Positions 50,065-59,235 of a stretch of 64,000 bases of DNA are shown piece by piece; position 1 is the first letter of the stretch, and each line of letters starts with the position of its first letter. The notes under the pieces are model-generated. The model did no database searches. It was not told the origin of the DNA and saw nothing but the letters and a program-made list of their open reading frames with translations. Made by a program: the position numbers and the translations under genes. This DNA comes from Aquabacterium humicola (lineage in GTDB: Bacteria > Pseudomonadota > Gammaproteobacteria > Burkholderiales > Burkholderiaceae_C), in contig NZ_JARGNB010000007.1 of assembly GCF_030167915.1 (NCBI RefSeq), positions 301,958 through 365,957 on the forward strand, in the 5' to 3' direction.

Positions 50065-50136
50065 CGCCGCATGATGACCGAAGCCCGGCTCCGCGCGGCA
50101 TGAAGGGGCGGCCATCGATGCCGCCGTGCCGTGCGC

Positions 50137-51057
50137 TCAGCGCTGCTGCGCGCGCCCCCAGCGCGCCAGCCACTCCCGCGCATGCGCGGCGAAGCCCTCG
50201 GCCGCCGGCGACAGCGTGCGGTCCAGCGGCCGGTACAGGCAGACACTGCGGATGGTCTCCGGCTCGACCACGCGCCGCATCTGCAGCCCCATCGGCCTGG
50301 CCAGCACGCCGACGTAGGCCGGCGCCAGCGTCGCGGCCAGCCCCTGCGCGGCGATGCCCAGCGCGGTGGTGGTGTTGTCGACCACGTCCACCGGCGTGAT
50401 GCGGGTTTCTTCCGGCGCCGTCGCGCGCATCTGCGCGACGCTGCGCTCGTGGTCGCGGCCGGCGGCCACCAGCGGGTGGCCGGCCAGCTCGCGCCAGCGC
50501 ACCTGGCGGCGTTTGGCGAGCGCATGGTCCGGCGCGCACCACAGCACCCAGCGGCTGTCGAACAGCGGCTCGGCGGCTACTTCCGCGCCGGTCGCGCGGT
50601 CGGGGCCCAGCCCCAGGTCGACGTCGCCCGCGGCCACCGCGTCGACGAGCCGGTCGACCGCGATGTCGCGGATGCGCACCACCACCTTCGGCCGCTGCGT
50701 CGCATAGGCCTGGATCGCCGCCGGCAGCGCGGTGGCGGCCAGCACCAGCGGGGCGCCCACGCGCACCGTGCCGGCGGCGCGGTTGCGCACGTCGGCCGCT
50801 GCGGTGTCCGCCGCGGCGGCGTGGCGCAGCACCGTCAGCGCCGACGCGGCGAAGTCGCGGCCGGCGCTGCTCAGCGACACGCGGCGCGTCGTGCGGTCGA
50901 AGAGGCGGAAGCCGAGCACCGCTTCCAGCTCGGCCACCTGCTGGCTGACGGCCTGCGCGGACAAGCCCAGGCGGTCCGCCGCGGCGCTGAAGCTGTGCAG
51001 GTCGGCGACCGCGTCGAAGGCCTCGAGCTGGCGCAGCGTGAAGCGGGTCAAGGGCAT
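50137..51057 (-). CDS. LysR regulator of the homoprotocatechuate operon
   Basis: A 306-residue LysR protein: [54 protein letters not shown] in sequence; effector domain with [18 protein letters not shown] and [10 protein letters not shown]. The frame runs on far upstream but the LysR N-terminus fits the ATG at 51057. Divergent from hpaH by 87 bp with a dyad between, so it probably controls that operon. E. coli uses MarR-type HpaR for these genes; a LysR here is the betaproteobacterial alternative. Confidence 0.9.
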   Translation of the reverse strand: MPLTRFTLRQLEAFDAVADLHSFSAAADRLGLSAQAVSQQVAELEAVLGFRLFDRTTRRVSLSSAGRDFAASALTVLRHAAAADTAAADVRNRAAGTVRVGAPLVLAATALPAAIQAYATQRPKVVVRIRDIAVDRLVDAVAAGDVDLGLGPDRATGAEVAAEPLFDSRWVLWCAPDHALAKRRQVRWRELAGHPLVAAGRDHERSVAQMRATAPEETRITPVDVVDNTTTALGIAAQGLAATLAPAYVGVLARPMGLQMRRVVEPETIRSVCLYRPLDRTLSPAAEGFAAHAREWLARWGRAQQR

Positions 51058-51070
51058 GGCGCGGGAGATT

Positions 51071-51087
51071 ATCAAGGCCGGCTTGAT
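51071..51087. promoter_or_regulatory. candidate LysR operator at the hpa divergent gap
   Basis: ATCAAG-GCCGG-CTTGAT, a perfect 6-5-6 inverted repeat in the 87-bp gap between the lysR and hpaH genes. The spacing is not exactly the T-N11-A form, so it is tentative. Confidence 0.5.
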
Positions 51088-51144
51088 GATTGCGTCGAAT
51101 CGATTGCTTGTGGTCAAGACGGCGCGGGAAGACACTCGCCCGCC

Positions 51145-51972
51145 ATGGACGACGCCCCTCCCAAGCCGACGCTCGACGCAGCCCAGCACGCAACGCTGGC
51201 CCGCGAACTGCGCGACGCGCGCGCCACCCGCCGCCCGCTGGCGCATTTCTCGAAGCGCTTTCCGGCGATGACCATCGCGGACAGTTACGCGATCCAGCGC
51301 GCGTGGACGGCGCTGGACCTGGCCGCCGGCCGCCGCGCGATCGGCCACAAGATCGGCCTGACCTCGCGGGCGATGCAGATCGCCTCGCAGATCACCGAAC
51401 CCGACTACGGCCTGATGCTCGATCACATGCTGCTGAAGGACGGCGGCGAGGTCGAGACCGCGCGCTACCTGGTGCCGCGCCTGGAGGTCGAGTTCGCGTT
51501 CTCGCTCGCGCGGCCGCTGAAGGGGCCGCACCTGACGCTGCTCGACGTGCTGGCCGCCACCGACTGGGTGATGCCAGCGCTGGAACTGATCGATGCGCGC
51601 ATCGAGCAGTTCGACCGCGAGACGAAAGCGCCGCGCACGGTACGCGACACCATCGCCGACAACGCCGCCTGCGCCGGCCTGGTGCTCGGCGGCCGGCCGA
51701 TGCGGCCCGATGCGGTGGACTGGCGCTGGGCCGGCGCGCTGCTGCACAAGAACGGCGTGATCGAGGAATCCGGCCTCGGCGCCGCGGTGCTGAACCACCC
51801 GGCCAACGGCGTCGCGTGGCTGGCCAACAAGCTGGCCGCGCACGACGAAGGGCTGCAGGCCGGCGAGATCGTGCTCGGCGGCTCGTTCACCCGCCCGGTG
51901 GCCTGCGCCGCCGGCGACGTGTTCCACGCCGACTACGGCCCGCTGGGTTCGATCGCCGTGCGTTTCGTGTGA
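51145..51972 (+). CDS. hpaH: 2-oxo-hept-4-ene-1,7-dioate hydratase
   Basis: A 275-residue member of the MhpD/HpaH hydratase family: [65 protein letters not shown] (Glu metal ligands), [21 protein letters not shown] end. It hydrates the product of ring cleavage and decarboxylation in 4-hydroxyphenylacetate/homoprotocatechuate breakdown. First gene of the operon; hpaE follows after 16 bp. Confidence 0.9.
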   Translation: MDDAPPKPTLDAAQHATLARELRDARATRRPLAHFSKRFPAMTIADSYAIQRAWTALDLAAGRRAIGHKIGLTSRAMQIASQITEPDYGLMLDHMLLKDGGEVETARYLVPRLEVEFAFSLARPLKGPHLTLLDVLAATDWVMPALELIDARIEQFDRETKAPRTVRDTIADNAACAGLVLGGRPMRPDAVDWRWAGALLHKNGVIEESGLGAAVLNHPANGVAWLANKLAAHDEGLQAGEIVLGGSFTRPVACAAGDVFHADYGPLGSIAVRFV

Positions 51973-51988
51973 TAGGAACCGGCCGCTC

Positions 51989-53461
51989 ATGAACCGACTT
52001 CTCGACGTCGACGGCATCGCCGTCTCCCCCGATCACTACATCGACGGCCGGCGGGTGCCCTCCGATCAGACCTTCCCGCTGAGCTCGCCGATCGACCAGG
52101 CGGTGCTGGGCGCGGTGAGCGAAGGCCGCGCCGAGCATGTCGATGCCGCCGTCGGCGCCGCCGCGCGCGCCTTTCCCGCCTGGGCCGCGCTGGGTGCCGA
52201 GGGCCGCAAGCCGGTGCTCGATCGTTTCGCCGAAGAGATCGGCCGCCGCGCCGATGCGTTCTGCCGCCTCGAAAGCCGCGACGCCGGCGTGCTGCTGTCG
52301 CGCATGCGGCATGGCGTGGTGCCGCGCGCGATGCTCAACATCCGCTGGTTCGCCGAACAGGCGCTGACGCTGCAGGACCGCGTGATCCACACCGAGCAGG
52401 CCGAGCACCGCGTGCGGCACGACCCCGCCGGCGTGGCCGCGATCATCACGCCGTGGAACGCGCCGCTGATGCTGTCGACCTGGAAGCTCGGGCCGGCGCT
52501 GGCCTCGGGCAATGCCTGCGTGCTGAAGCCGCCGGAGTGGGCGCCGCTGACCTGCTCGCTGCTGGCCGACGCGGCCGATGCGGCCGGCCTGCCGCCGGGT
52601 GTGCTGAACATCGTGCAGGGCGCCGGCGCCAGCACCGGCGCGGCGCTGGTGTCGGACAAGCGGCTGGCGCGCATCTCGTTCACCGGCAGCGTGCCGACCG
52701 CGCGGGCCATCGCCCAGGCCGCCGGCGCGAACCTGGTGCCGGCCAGCCTGGAGCTGGGCGGCAAGAGCGCGTTCATCGTGCTGGAGGATGCCGACCTCGA
52801 CAACGCCGCCGCCACCGCCGCGCTGATGTACCGCAACGCGGGCCAGGTGTGCCTGGCCGGCACGCGGCTGCTGGTGCACGCGCGCATCGCCGAGGCCTTC
52901 GTCGCGGCGCTGCGCGGGTACGTCGAGCGGCTGGTGATCGGCGATCCGCGCGACGAGGCCACCGAGCTCGGCCCGATCATCCATGCGCGGCAGGTCGAGC
53001 GCGTCGAGGGTTTCGTCGCCCGGGCGCGGCAGGCCGGCGCCGAGGTGCTGTGGGGCGGCGGGCGCCATCCGTTCGGCGCGCAGTACTTCCAGCCGACGCT
53101 GCTGGCCAACGTGGCGCAGGCCAGCGAGATCGTGCAGAACGAGGTCTTCGGCCCGGTGCTCACTTTGCAGACCTTCGCCGACGACGACGAGGCGATCGCG
53201 CTGGCCAACGGCACCGACTACGGCCTGGGCGGTGTCTGCTACGGCGAGACGGCGCATGCCGCCGCGCTGGCCGAACGCGTGCGCACCGGCTTCCTCTGGA
53301 TCAACAGCTTCGGCATCCGCGACCTGGCGGCGCCCTTCGGCGGCATCAAGCGATCCGGCATCGGCCGCGAAGGCGGCGACTGGAGCTTCGAGTTCTTCAG
53401 CGACGTCAAGGACATCGTGATTCCGAAGAAGCCGTTCCGCGCCAGCTTCAGTCATCGCTAA
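51989..53461 (+). CDS. hpaE: 5-carboxymethyl-2-hydroxymuconate semialdehyde dehydrogenase
   Basis: A 490-residue aldehyde dehydrogenase. Catalytic Cys in NAGQVCLAGTRLLV, general-base Glu in LELGGKSAFIVLEDAD, NAD-site TPWNAPLM and FTGSVPTAR, end FGGIKRSGIGREGG. HpaE uses NAD to oxidise the semialdehyde released by HpaD. Context with hpaD and hpaH makes the substrate almost sure. GAACCGGCCGCTC before the ATG is a weak ribosome site. Confidence 0.92.
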   Translation: MNRLLDVDGIAVSPDHYIDGRRVPSDQTFPLSSPIDQAVLGAVSEGRAEHVDAAVGAAARAFPAWAALGAEGRKPVLDRFAEEIGRRADAFCRLESRDAGVLLSRMRHGVVPRAMLNIRWFAEQALTLQDRVIHTEQAEHRVRHDPAGVAAIITPWNAPLMLSTWKLGPALASGNACVLKPPEWAPLTCSLLADAADAAGLPPGVLNIVQGAGASTGAALVSDKRLARISFTGSVPTARAIAQAAGANLVPASLELGGKSAFIVLEDADLDNAAATAALMYRNAGQVCLAGTRLLVHARIAEAFVAALRGYVERLVIGDPRDEATELGPIIHARQVERVEGFVARARQAGAEVLWGGGRHPFGAQYFQPTLLANVAQASEIVQNEVFGPVLTLQTFADDDEAIALANGTDYGLGGVCYGETAHAAALAERVRTGFLWINSFGIRDLAAPFGGIKRSGIGREGGDWSFEFFSDVKDIVIPKKPFRASFSHR

Positions 53462-53478
53462 CTTCAGAAGGACACGTC

Positions 53479-54354
53479 ATGGGACAGATCGTCGGCGCCG
53501 CCTTGGTGTCGCACCACCCGGGCCTGATGCAGTGCGAGGAATTCCGCCGGCTGCAGGGCGCGGGCGAGGATTCGGACCTGATTGCCGGCTACGCGAGGCT
53601 GCGCGAGAAGATCGCCGCCGCGCGGCCGGACGTCGCGATCGTCTTCGATTCGCACTGGTTCACCACCGGCTACCACCTCGTCGACGCCAGCGCGCGCTAC
53701 CGCGGCATGTACACGTCCGACGAGATGCCGTGGTACCTGCACGGCGTGCCTTACGACTATCGCGGCGAACCGCAGCTGGCGCGGGCGATCGAGACGGTTT
53801 CGCGCGAGCGCGGCGGCTTCAACCGCGCGATCGAGCATCCGGACCTGGCGCGCCACTACGCGACGATCAACCTCGTGAAGCAATTGCGGCTGGAACTGAG
53901 CGACACGCCGGTGGTCAGCATCAGCTCGTGCCAGAACTGCGACTGGCGGCATTTCCTGAAGTCGGGCGTTGCGGTCGGCGAGGCGATCCGCCGCAGCGGC
54001 CAGCGCGTGCTGCTGCTGGCTTCCGGCGCGCTGAGCCACCGGTTCAACGACATCGACTGGAAGCCCAACCACCCGCGCATCTTCCACGAGAGCAACGTCT
54101 CGCGGCCCGAGAACATCGCCAGCGACAAGCAGGCCATTGCGCTGATGCAGGCCGGCCGCCATGGCGAGATCCTCGAGCGCTGGCAGGACGAGTACCGCAA
54201 GCTGCCGTGGGAGGCCTTCGGCGCGCACTACCTGCAGATGATCGGCGCGATGGGCGGTGCGGACTGCACCACGGCCGGCGAACCCTTGTCGGCCTACGAG
54301 AACGCGCGCGGCACCGGCAACATCCATGTCTGGTTTCCCGGAGCGGCGGCATGA
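53479..54354 (+). CDS. hpaD: 3,4-dihydroxyphenylacetate 2,3-dioxygenase (class III extradiol)
   Basis: A 291-residue LigB-type extradiol dioxygenase: MGQIVGAALVSHHPGLM (His12/His13, iron ligand), AIVFDSHWFTT, HPDLARHYATINLV, SSCQNCDWR, SGALSHRFNDIDWKPNHPRIFHE. The enzyme opens the ring of homoprotocatechuate next to a hydroxyl. GAAGGA precedes the ATG. The stop overlaps the next start (ATGA). Confidence 0.93.
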   Translation: MGQIVGAALVSHHPGLMQCEEFRRLQGAGEDSDLIAGYARLREKIAAARPDVAIVFDSHWFTTGYHLVDASARYRGMYTSDEMPWYLHGVPYDYRGEPQLARAIETVSRERGGFNRAIEHPDLARHYATINLVKQLRLELSDTPVVSISSCQNCDWRHFLKSGVAVGEAIRRSGQRVLLLASGALSHRFNDIDWKPNHPRIFHESNVSRPENIASDKQAIALMQAGRHGEILERWQDEYRKLPWEAFGAHYLQMIGAMGGADCTTAGEPLSAYENARGTGNIHVWFPGAAA

Positions 54355-55298
54355 ACTTCGAATTTCCGCTGCGTGAACTGCCGGCCGTGATGCGCGGACC
54401 GCGGATCGAGCGCCGCCGCGTGCTGGTCGGCGGCAGCGCCTTCTGGGGCACGATGGCCGACGACGGCGTGACGCTGAAGCTCGACGACGGCCGCCTGCTG
54501 GACGCGTCGACCGCGAGTTACCTGCCGCCGGTATCGCCGAGCAAGATCATCGCCGTGCACATCTCCTACCTGTCGCGCAGCATGGAGACGCGCAACGCGC
54601 CCAGGCCGAGCGCGACGCCCACCTACTTCATGAAGCCGACCACCGCGCTGAACGGCCATGGCGGCGAGGTGCTCAAGCCCGCCGACTGCCGCTACCTCAA
54701 CTACGAGGGCGAGTACGCGGTGGTGATCGGCCGCACCTGCCGCAACGTGACCCCCGACGAGGCCTGGGACTTCATCGAAGGCTTCTGCCCGGCGCTCGAC
54801 ATGGGCCTGCAGGACTTCCGCGACACCGACCAGGGCTCGATGCTGCGGGTCAAGGGTGCCGACACGCTGCTGCCGATCGGCCCCGGCCTCGTGCGCGGTG
54901 TGAACCTGTTCGAGCAGACGCTGTGCACGTTCGTCAACGGCCGGATCGTGCAGGAAGCGCACATCGGCGACGAGACGATCTGGGGCCCGCATTACGTGAT
55001 CGCCGACATCGCGCGCCACATCACCTTGCTGCCGGGTGACGTGATCCTGATGGGCACGCCCTGCCACTCGCGCTCGATCGATGCCGGCGACGTGATCGAG
55101 TGCGAGATCACCGGATTGGGCCGGCTCCGCGCGACGGTGCGCGCCATCGACGCGCCGCGCGCGGCGGCGCTCGGCGTCGGCCATGCGCCCGCCGATACGC
55201 CGGAGGTGCGGCGTGTGGCACTCGGCTTCGACGAACGGGTGCCGCAGCATCTGAAGGACAACCTCGCGCAGTCGCGCCACGAGCGGAACAAGGCATGA
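54351..55298 (+). CDS. fumarylacetoacetase-fold protein, HpaG-like decarboxylase/isomerase
   Basis: A 315-residue single FAH domain: PPVSPSKIIAVHISYLSR at the front, YFMKPTTALNGHGGEV, NYEGEYAVVIGR (metal Glu), DMGLQDFRDTDQG, IGDETIWGPHYVIADIARH, LPGDVILMGTP. E. coli HpaG is a two-domain protein doing decarboxylation and isomerisation; here there is one domain only and no separate isomerase gene nearby. In the pathway it would turn the carboxymethyl-hydroxymuconate product into the HpaH substrate. Translationally coupled to hpaD and to the next gene. Confidence 0.85.
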   Translation: MNFEFPLRELPAVMRGPRIERRRVLVGGSAFWGTMADDGVTLKLDDGRLLDASTASYLPPVSPSKIIAVHISYLSRSMETRNAPRPSATPTYFMKPTTALNGHGGEVLKPADCRYLNYEGEYAVVIGRTCRNVTPDEAWDFIEGFCPALDMGLQDFRDTDQGSMLRVKGADTLLPIGPGLVRGVNLFEQTLCTFVNGRIVQEAHIGDETIWGPHYVIADIARHITLLPGDVILMGTPCHSRSIDAGDVIECEITGLGRLRATVRAIDAPRAAALGVGHAPADTPEVRRVALGFDERVPQHLKDNLAQSRHERNKA

Positions 55299-56281
55299 AC
55301 GGCGCTGGCATGAAGGTCTGCATCGTCGGCGCCGGCGCGATCGGCGGCTTCATCGGCACGCGGCTCGCGGTGGCGGGGCGCGCCGACGTCAGCGCGCTGG
55401 CCCGGGGCGCCACGCTGCACGCGCTGCGCACGCAGGGCTGGCGGCTGGAGATGGGGGGTGAACGCCTGCAGGCACCGGCGCGCGCCAGCGCCGACGCGGC
55501 CGAGCTCGGCGTGCAGGACCTCGTGGTGATCGCGGTGAAGGCGCCGGCGCTGGCCTCGGTCGCCGCGGCGATCGCGCCGCTGCTCGGCCCCGAGACCGTG
55601 GTGCTGCCGGCGATGAACGGCGTGCCGTGGTGGTTCTGCGAACGCGTGCCGGGCTTCGAGCGGCAGCCGCTGCGAAGCGTCGACCCCGACGGCGCGATCG
55701 GCCGCGCGATCCCGTTCGAGCAAGTGATCGGCTGCGTCGTGCATGCCAGCACGGCGACGCCCGAGCCCGGCCTCGTGCGGCACCGCATGGGCCAGGGATT
55801 GATCGTCGGCGAGCCCGCCGGCGGCCGCAGCGAGCGCGCGCAGCGGGTGGCCGATCTGCTGGCGCAGGCCGGTTTCGACACCACGCACTCGGCCGACATC
55901 CGCCAGGACACCTGGTACAAGCTGTGGGGCAACCTGACGATCAACCCGGTATGCGCGATCACCGGCGCGACGGCCGACGCGGTGCTCGCCGACCCCGCGG
56001 TGCGCGACTTCTGCTCGGCCGTGATGCGCGAAGCCGCCGAGATCGGGGCCCGCATCGGCTGCCCGATCGCGCAGACGCCGGAGGACCGGCATGCGGTGAC
56101 CGCGAAGCTCGGCGCCTTCAAGCCGTCGATGCTGCAGGACGTCGAGGCCGGCCGCGCGGTCGAGCTCGATGCGATCGTCGGCGCGGTGGTCGAGATCGCG
56201 CAGCGCGTCGGCGTGGTGGCGCCGCACACCACCGCGCTGCTGGGCCTGGCGCGGCTGTTCGCGCGCACCCGGGGCTTGTAG
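55295..56281 (+). CDS. ketopantoate-reductase-like (ApbA/PanE-family) oxidoreductase
   Basis: A 328-residue NADP enzyme: VGAGAIGGFIGTRLA (nucleotide site), VIAVKAPALASVA, LPAMNGVPWWF, RQDTWYKLWGNLTINPV, FKPSMLQDVEAGRAVELDAIVGAVVE. The Lys/Asn/Ser set of ketopantoate reductases is present (K in AVKAP, N in LTINP). It is translationally fused to the hpa operon by ATGA, which is not part of the standard pathway; an ortho-related use, such as reducing a 2-oxo acid product, is a guess. A start five codons on (M6) is possible. Confidence 0.85.
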   Translation: MNGAGMKVCIVGAGAIGGFIGTRLAVAGRADVSALARGATLHALRTQGWRLEMGGERLQAPARASADAAELGVQDLVVIAVKAPALASVAAAIAPLLGPETVVLPAMNGVPWWFCERVPGFERQPLRSVDPDGAIGRAIPFEQVIGCVVHASTATPEPGLVRHRMGQGLIVGEPAGGRSERAQRVADLLAQAGFDTTHSADIRQDTWYKLWGNLTINPVCAITGATADAVLADPAVRDFCSAVMREAAEIGARIGCPIAQTPEDRHAVTAKLGAFKPSMLQDVEAGRAVELDAIVGAVVEIAQRVGVVAPHTTALLGLARLFARTRGL

Positions 56282-56310
56282 CGCGCAGGTGCCGTGCAAG
56301 CGGGAGCGCC

Positions 56311-57192
56311 CTATCGGGCGCCGGGTGTGCCGTCGGCCAGCCAGTGCCGCGGCGAGGCGCCCAGCTTGTGCTTGAACAGCCGCGACAGCGCCGACGCGCT
56401 GCCGTAGCCGAGCTCGTCGGCAATGGCCTTGATCGCGCGGCCCTTGCGCAGCTCGCCTTCGGCCAGCGTGAGCCGCCAGTCGGCGAGGTAGTCGGCCGGC
56501 GTGCGGCCGACGGCCACCTTGAAAGCGGCCGCGAACGCGCTGCGCGACATGCCGGCTGCGGCGGCCATGCGTTCCAGCGGCCAGGCTTCGCCGGGCGACT
56601 CATGCAGCGCCACCAGCGCGCGCGCGAGCCGCGCATCGGCGAGGCCGGTGATCAGGCCGCTGGAGATGCCGGCTTCGTCGGCATGGTCGACGAGCCAGCG
56701 CAGCAGCTGGATCAGCACCACCTCGAACAGTCGATCGGCCAGCAGGCGCGAACCGCAGCGCAGGCGGTCGGTCTCGGCGAACAGCAGGTCCAGGGCCGGG
56801 CCCAGGCCCTCGACGCGCGCCAGCGGCAGCGCCACCACCGGCGGCAGCGCCTGCAGCAGCGGGTTGCGGTCGCCGCCGCCCAGGTCCACCGTCGCGCAGG
56901 TGAAGTCCGAGCCGTCCACCGGCGCGTTGTGGAACTCGTGGGTCAGCGGGCGCGGGTAGAACAGCAGCGTCGGCTGGTCCAGCTGCAGCGTGCGCGTCGC
57001 GCCCCGGATGCGCGCGTGCGTCACCCGCATCTCGCCGCGCCGCAGCACGTGCAGGAAGCCCCGGCCGGGGCGCGCGTCGAAGGTCGTGACGCCGCACAGC
57101 GGGCCGCTGTGGAACAGCTGCGTGCGCACGCGGAAGCGGTCGAGCAGGGCGGAGAGGCGGTCGACGGCGGGGGAGTCGGCGGGGGCGCTCAT
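56311..57192 (-). CDS. AraC-family regulator with cupin-type sensor
   Basis: A 293-residue protein. The N-terminal AraC_binding/cupin-like sensor (about 20-190; FHSGPLCGVTTFDARPGRGFLHVLRRGE) and the C-terminal double HTH (200-285: WPLERMAAAAGMSRSAFAAAFKVAVGRTPADYLADWRL, IKAIADELGYGSASALSRLFKHKLGASP in sequence). It is the CuxR/AraC_binding_2-like type that controls hydrolases and transporters. Convergent with the hpa operon and divergent from the amidotransferase gene; which it controls is unclear. Confidence 0.9.
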   Translation of the reverse strand: MSAPADSPAVDRLSALLDRFRVRTQLFHSGPLCGVTTFDARPGRGFLHVLRRGEMRVTHARIRGATRTLQLDQPTLLFYPRPLTHEFHNAPVDGSDFTCATVDLGGGDRNPLLQALPPVVALPLARVEGLGPALDLLFAETDRLRCGSRLLADRLFEVVLIQLLRWLVDHADEAGISSGLITGLADARLARALVALHESPGEAWPLERMAAAAGMSRSAFAAAFKVAVGRTPADYLADWRLTLAEGELRKGRAIKAIADELGYGSASALSRLFKHKLGASPRHWLADGTPGAR

Positions 57193-57286
57193 CTGGACGA
57201 TCGGTGTTGTCGAAGGGACGAAATGACATCGATGGTATCGCCTGGCGGCGCGAGACTGCGGTTCCGTACCACCCCGTCTGTACCCG

Positions 57287-58015
57287 ATGAAGACCGCCCT
57301 CGCACTGCGCCACCTGGCGTTCGAAGACCTCGGTCTGCTGGCGCCGCTGCTGCGCGAGCGCGGCTGGCAGGTGGCGACCCACGACGTCGGCGTCGAGCCG
57401 CTCGACCGCATCGACCTGGCGGCCGTCGACCTGCTGGTGGTGCTGGGCGGTCCGATCGGGGCTGAGGATGATGCGCGTTATCCGTTCCTGCCTGCGGAAA
57501 CGGCGCTGGTGCGCGAGCGCCTGGCCAGTGGCCGGCCGCTGCTGGGCATCTGCCTGGGCGCGCAGCTGATGGCGCGGGCGCTCGGCGCGCGTGTGCAGCC
57601 GATGGGAGCGAAGGAGATCGGCTACGCGCCGATCGCGCTGAGCGACGCCGGCCGGGCATCGCCGCTGGCCGCGCTCGAGGGCCAGCCAGTACTGCACTGG
57701 CATGGCGACCAGGTCGCGCCGCCGGCCGGGCTGCCGTCGCTGGCGTCGACGCCGATGTGCGCGTACCAGGCCTTCCTGGCCGGCCCGCACGCGATGGCCT
57801 GGCAATTCCACCTCGAAGTGGATGCGCGCACCATCGAGCGCTGGCTGATCGGTCATGCGCTGGAACTGCAGCAGGCGGGCATCGAGCCGCAGGCCGTGCG
57901 TGACGACGCGCGGCGCCACGCGGCGGGGCTGCAGCGCGCGCTGACCGGCGCGATGGCGCGCTGGATGGCGCAGTGGCCCCGGGCTCAGAGCCGCTCGAAC
58001 GTCACGCCCGAATGA
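57287..58015 (+). CDS. class I glutamine amidotransferase-like protein
   Basis: A 242-residue GATase with Cys89 in GICLGAQLMAR, His and Glu in QFHLEVDARTIERW, and LVVLGGPIGAEDD at the front. The type matches GuaA-like free amidotransferases that act on small amines or gamma-glutamyl compounds. The gene stands alone. Its last 31 bp overlap the end of the convergent reductase gene. Confidence 0.88.
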   Translation: MKTALALRHLAFEDLGLLAPLLRERGWQVATHDVGVEPLDRIDLAAVDLLVVLGGPIGAEDDARYPFLPAETALVRERLASGRPLLGICLGAQLMARALGARVQPMGAKEIGYAPIALSDAGRASPLAALEGQPVLHWHGDQVAPPAGLPSLASTPMCAYQAFLAGPHAMAWQFHLEVDARTIERWLIGHALELQQAGIEPQAVRDDARRHAAGLQRALTGAMARWMAQWPRAQSRSNVTPE

Positions 58016-59214
58016 TCCTGCAGGCGCTGTATCAGAAGATCGCCGAAGATCGTCGCCGGGGTCCAGAAGCCGCCCGGCTTGTCGCCCTTGCCGACGTCCA
58101 GCGCCAGGCACGCGGCGGCCTGGCCGAGCATCTTCGCGGTCGAGCCGTAGCCCGGGTCGCGGTCGCCGGTGACCCGCGTGCGCAGCGTGCGGCCATCGGC
58201 CGCGATGCCGATGAACCGGATGTCGAAGCCGCCGCGTTCCTGCGCCGCGGGGCTGGGGCCTTCGCCCGGCTTCGGCAGCACGAAACGTTCGAGCGCGCCG
58301 CGCACCGGGCCGATGGCGCCGGCGACCATGAACGCCGCCATGCCGCCGGTGACCGCCGTGGCCGCCAGGCCGCCGAGCGGGCCGCGGCCGGTCAGCACCG
58401 CCTCGTCGTAGCGGAAGTCGGCGCCATAGGCGTGGCCGCTCAGCGCATTCGTGCGGTGCACGATGCGTGCATTGACCGCGCTCATCACGAAAGGCGCGAT
58501 CCACGCGCCGAAGTCGCGATCGAACTCCGGCGTGCGCACCTCGTGCTGTCGCACCGACGGCGCCTGCCCCGGCGGACACAGCGAATACGGATCGGCCAGT
58601 TCGCGGCGCAGCGCGGCGTCCTTCACCGCTTCCTTCGCGATGTTCATCATGCTGGCCACCGTGCCGCCGGACAGCCCGCCGCGCACCGTCTTCACCCGCA
58701 TCTTCACGCGCGGGCAGGGCGCGCCGAACTCGGTCCTCGCCAATTGCTGCAGGAAGAGCACGCCGAGGTCCGACGGCAATGAATCGAAGCCGCAGCAATG
58801 CACGATGCGCGCCCCCGATCGCTGCGCCGCGGCTTCATGCGTGCGCACCATTCGCGCGATCCACTGCACTTCGCCGGTGAGGTCGCAGTAGTCGGTGCCC
58901 GATTCGGCGCAGGCCTTCACCAGCGGCTCGCCGTGCAGCGCATAGGGCCCGACCGTCGAGGCGATCACGCGCGCCGATGTGCACAAGGTGCGCAAGGCCG
59001 GGTCGTCCGCCGCGTCGGCCACCAGCAGCGGCAGTCGCGCGGCCTTCGGGCCCAGCGATGCGCGCAGCGCCTCGAGCTTTTCCTTGGAGCGCCCCGCCGC
59101 GGCCCACTTCAGCGGGCCGTGCGTGCCGAAGGTCTCGAGCAGGTAGCGGCACAAGAGCCGCCCGACGAAGCTGGTGGCGCCGAAGACGACGAGGTCGCGC
59201 GCGGGAGTGCTCAT
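57985..59214 (-). CDS. saccharopine-dehydrogenase-like/trans-acting enoyl reductase family protein
   Basis: A 409-residue protein. Rossmann start (RDLVVFGATSFVGRLLCRYL), STVGPYALHGEPLVKACAE, GTDYCDLTGEVQWIARMV, RIVHCCGFDSLPSDLG. It is the family of mycobacterial trans-acting enoyl reductases and saccharopine-type reductases; substrate is unknown. Nearby genes give no clue. Ends inside the convergent amidotransferase gene. Confidence 0.88.
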   Translation of the reverse strand: MSTPARDLVVFGATSFVGRLLCRYLLETFGTHGPLKWAAAGRSKEKLEALRASLGPKAARLPLLVADAADDPALRTLCTSARVIASTVGPYALHGEPLVKACAESGTDYCDLTGEVQWIARMVRTHEAAAQRSGARIVHCCGFDSLPSDLGVLFLQQLARTEFGAPCPRVKMRVKTVRGGLSGGTVASMMNIAKEAVKDAALRRELADPYSLCPPGQAPSVRQHEVRTPEFDRDFGAWIAPFVMSAVNARIVHRTNALSGHAYGADFRYDEAVLTGRGPLGGLAATAVTGGMAAFMVAGAIGPVRGALERFVLPKPGEGPSPAAQERGGFDIRFIGIAADGRTLRTRVTGDRDPGYGSTAKMLGQAAACLALDVGKGDKPGGFWTPATIFGDLLIQRLQDHSGVTFERL

Positions 59215-59235
59215 GCGGGCCGGCGGTCAGCGCGA

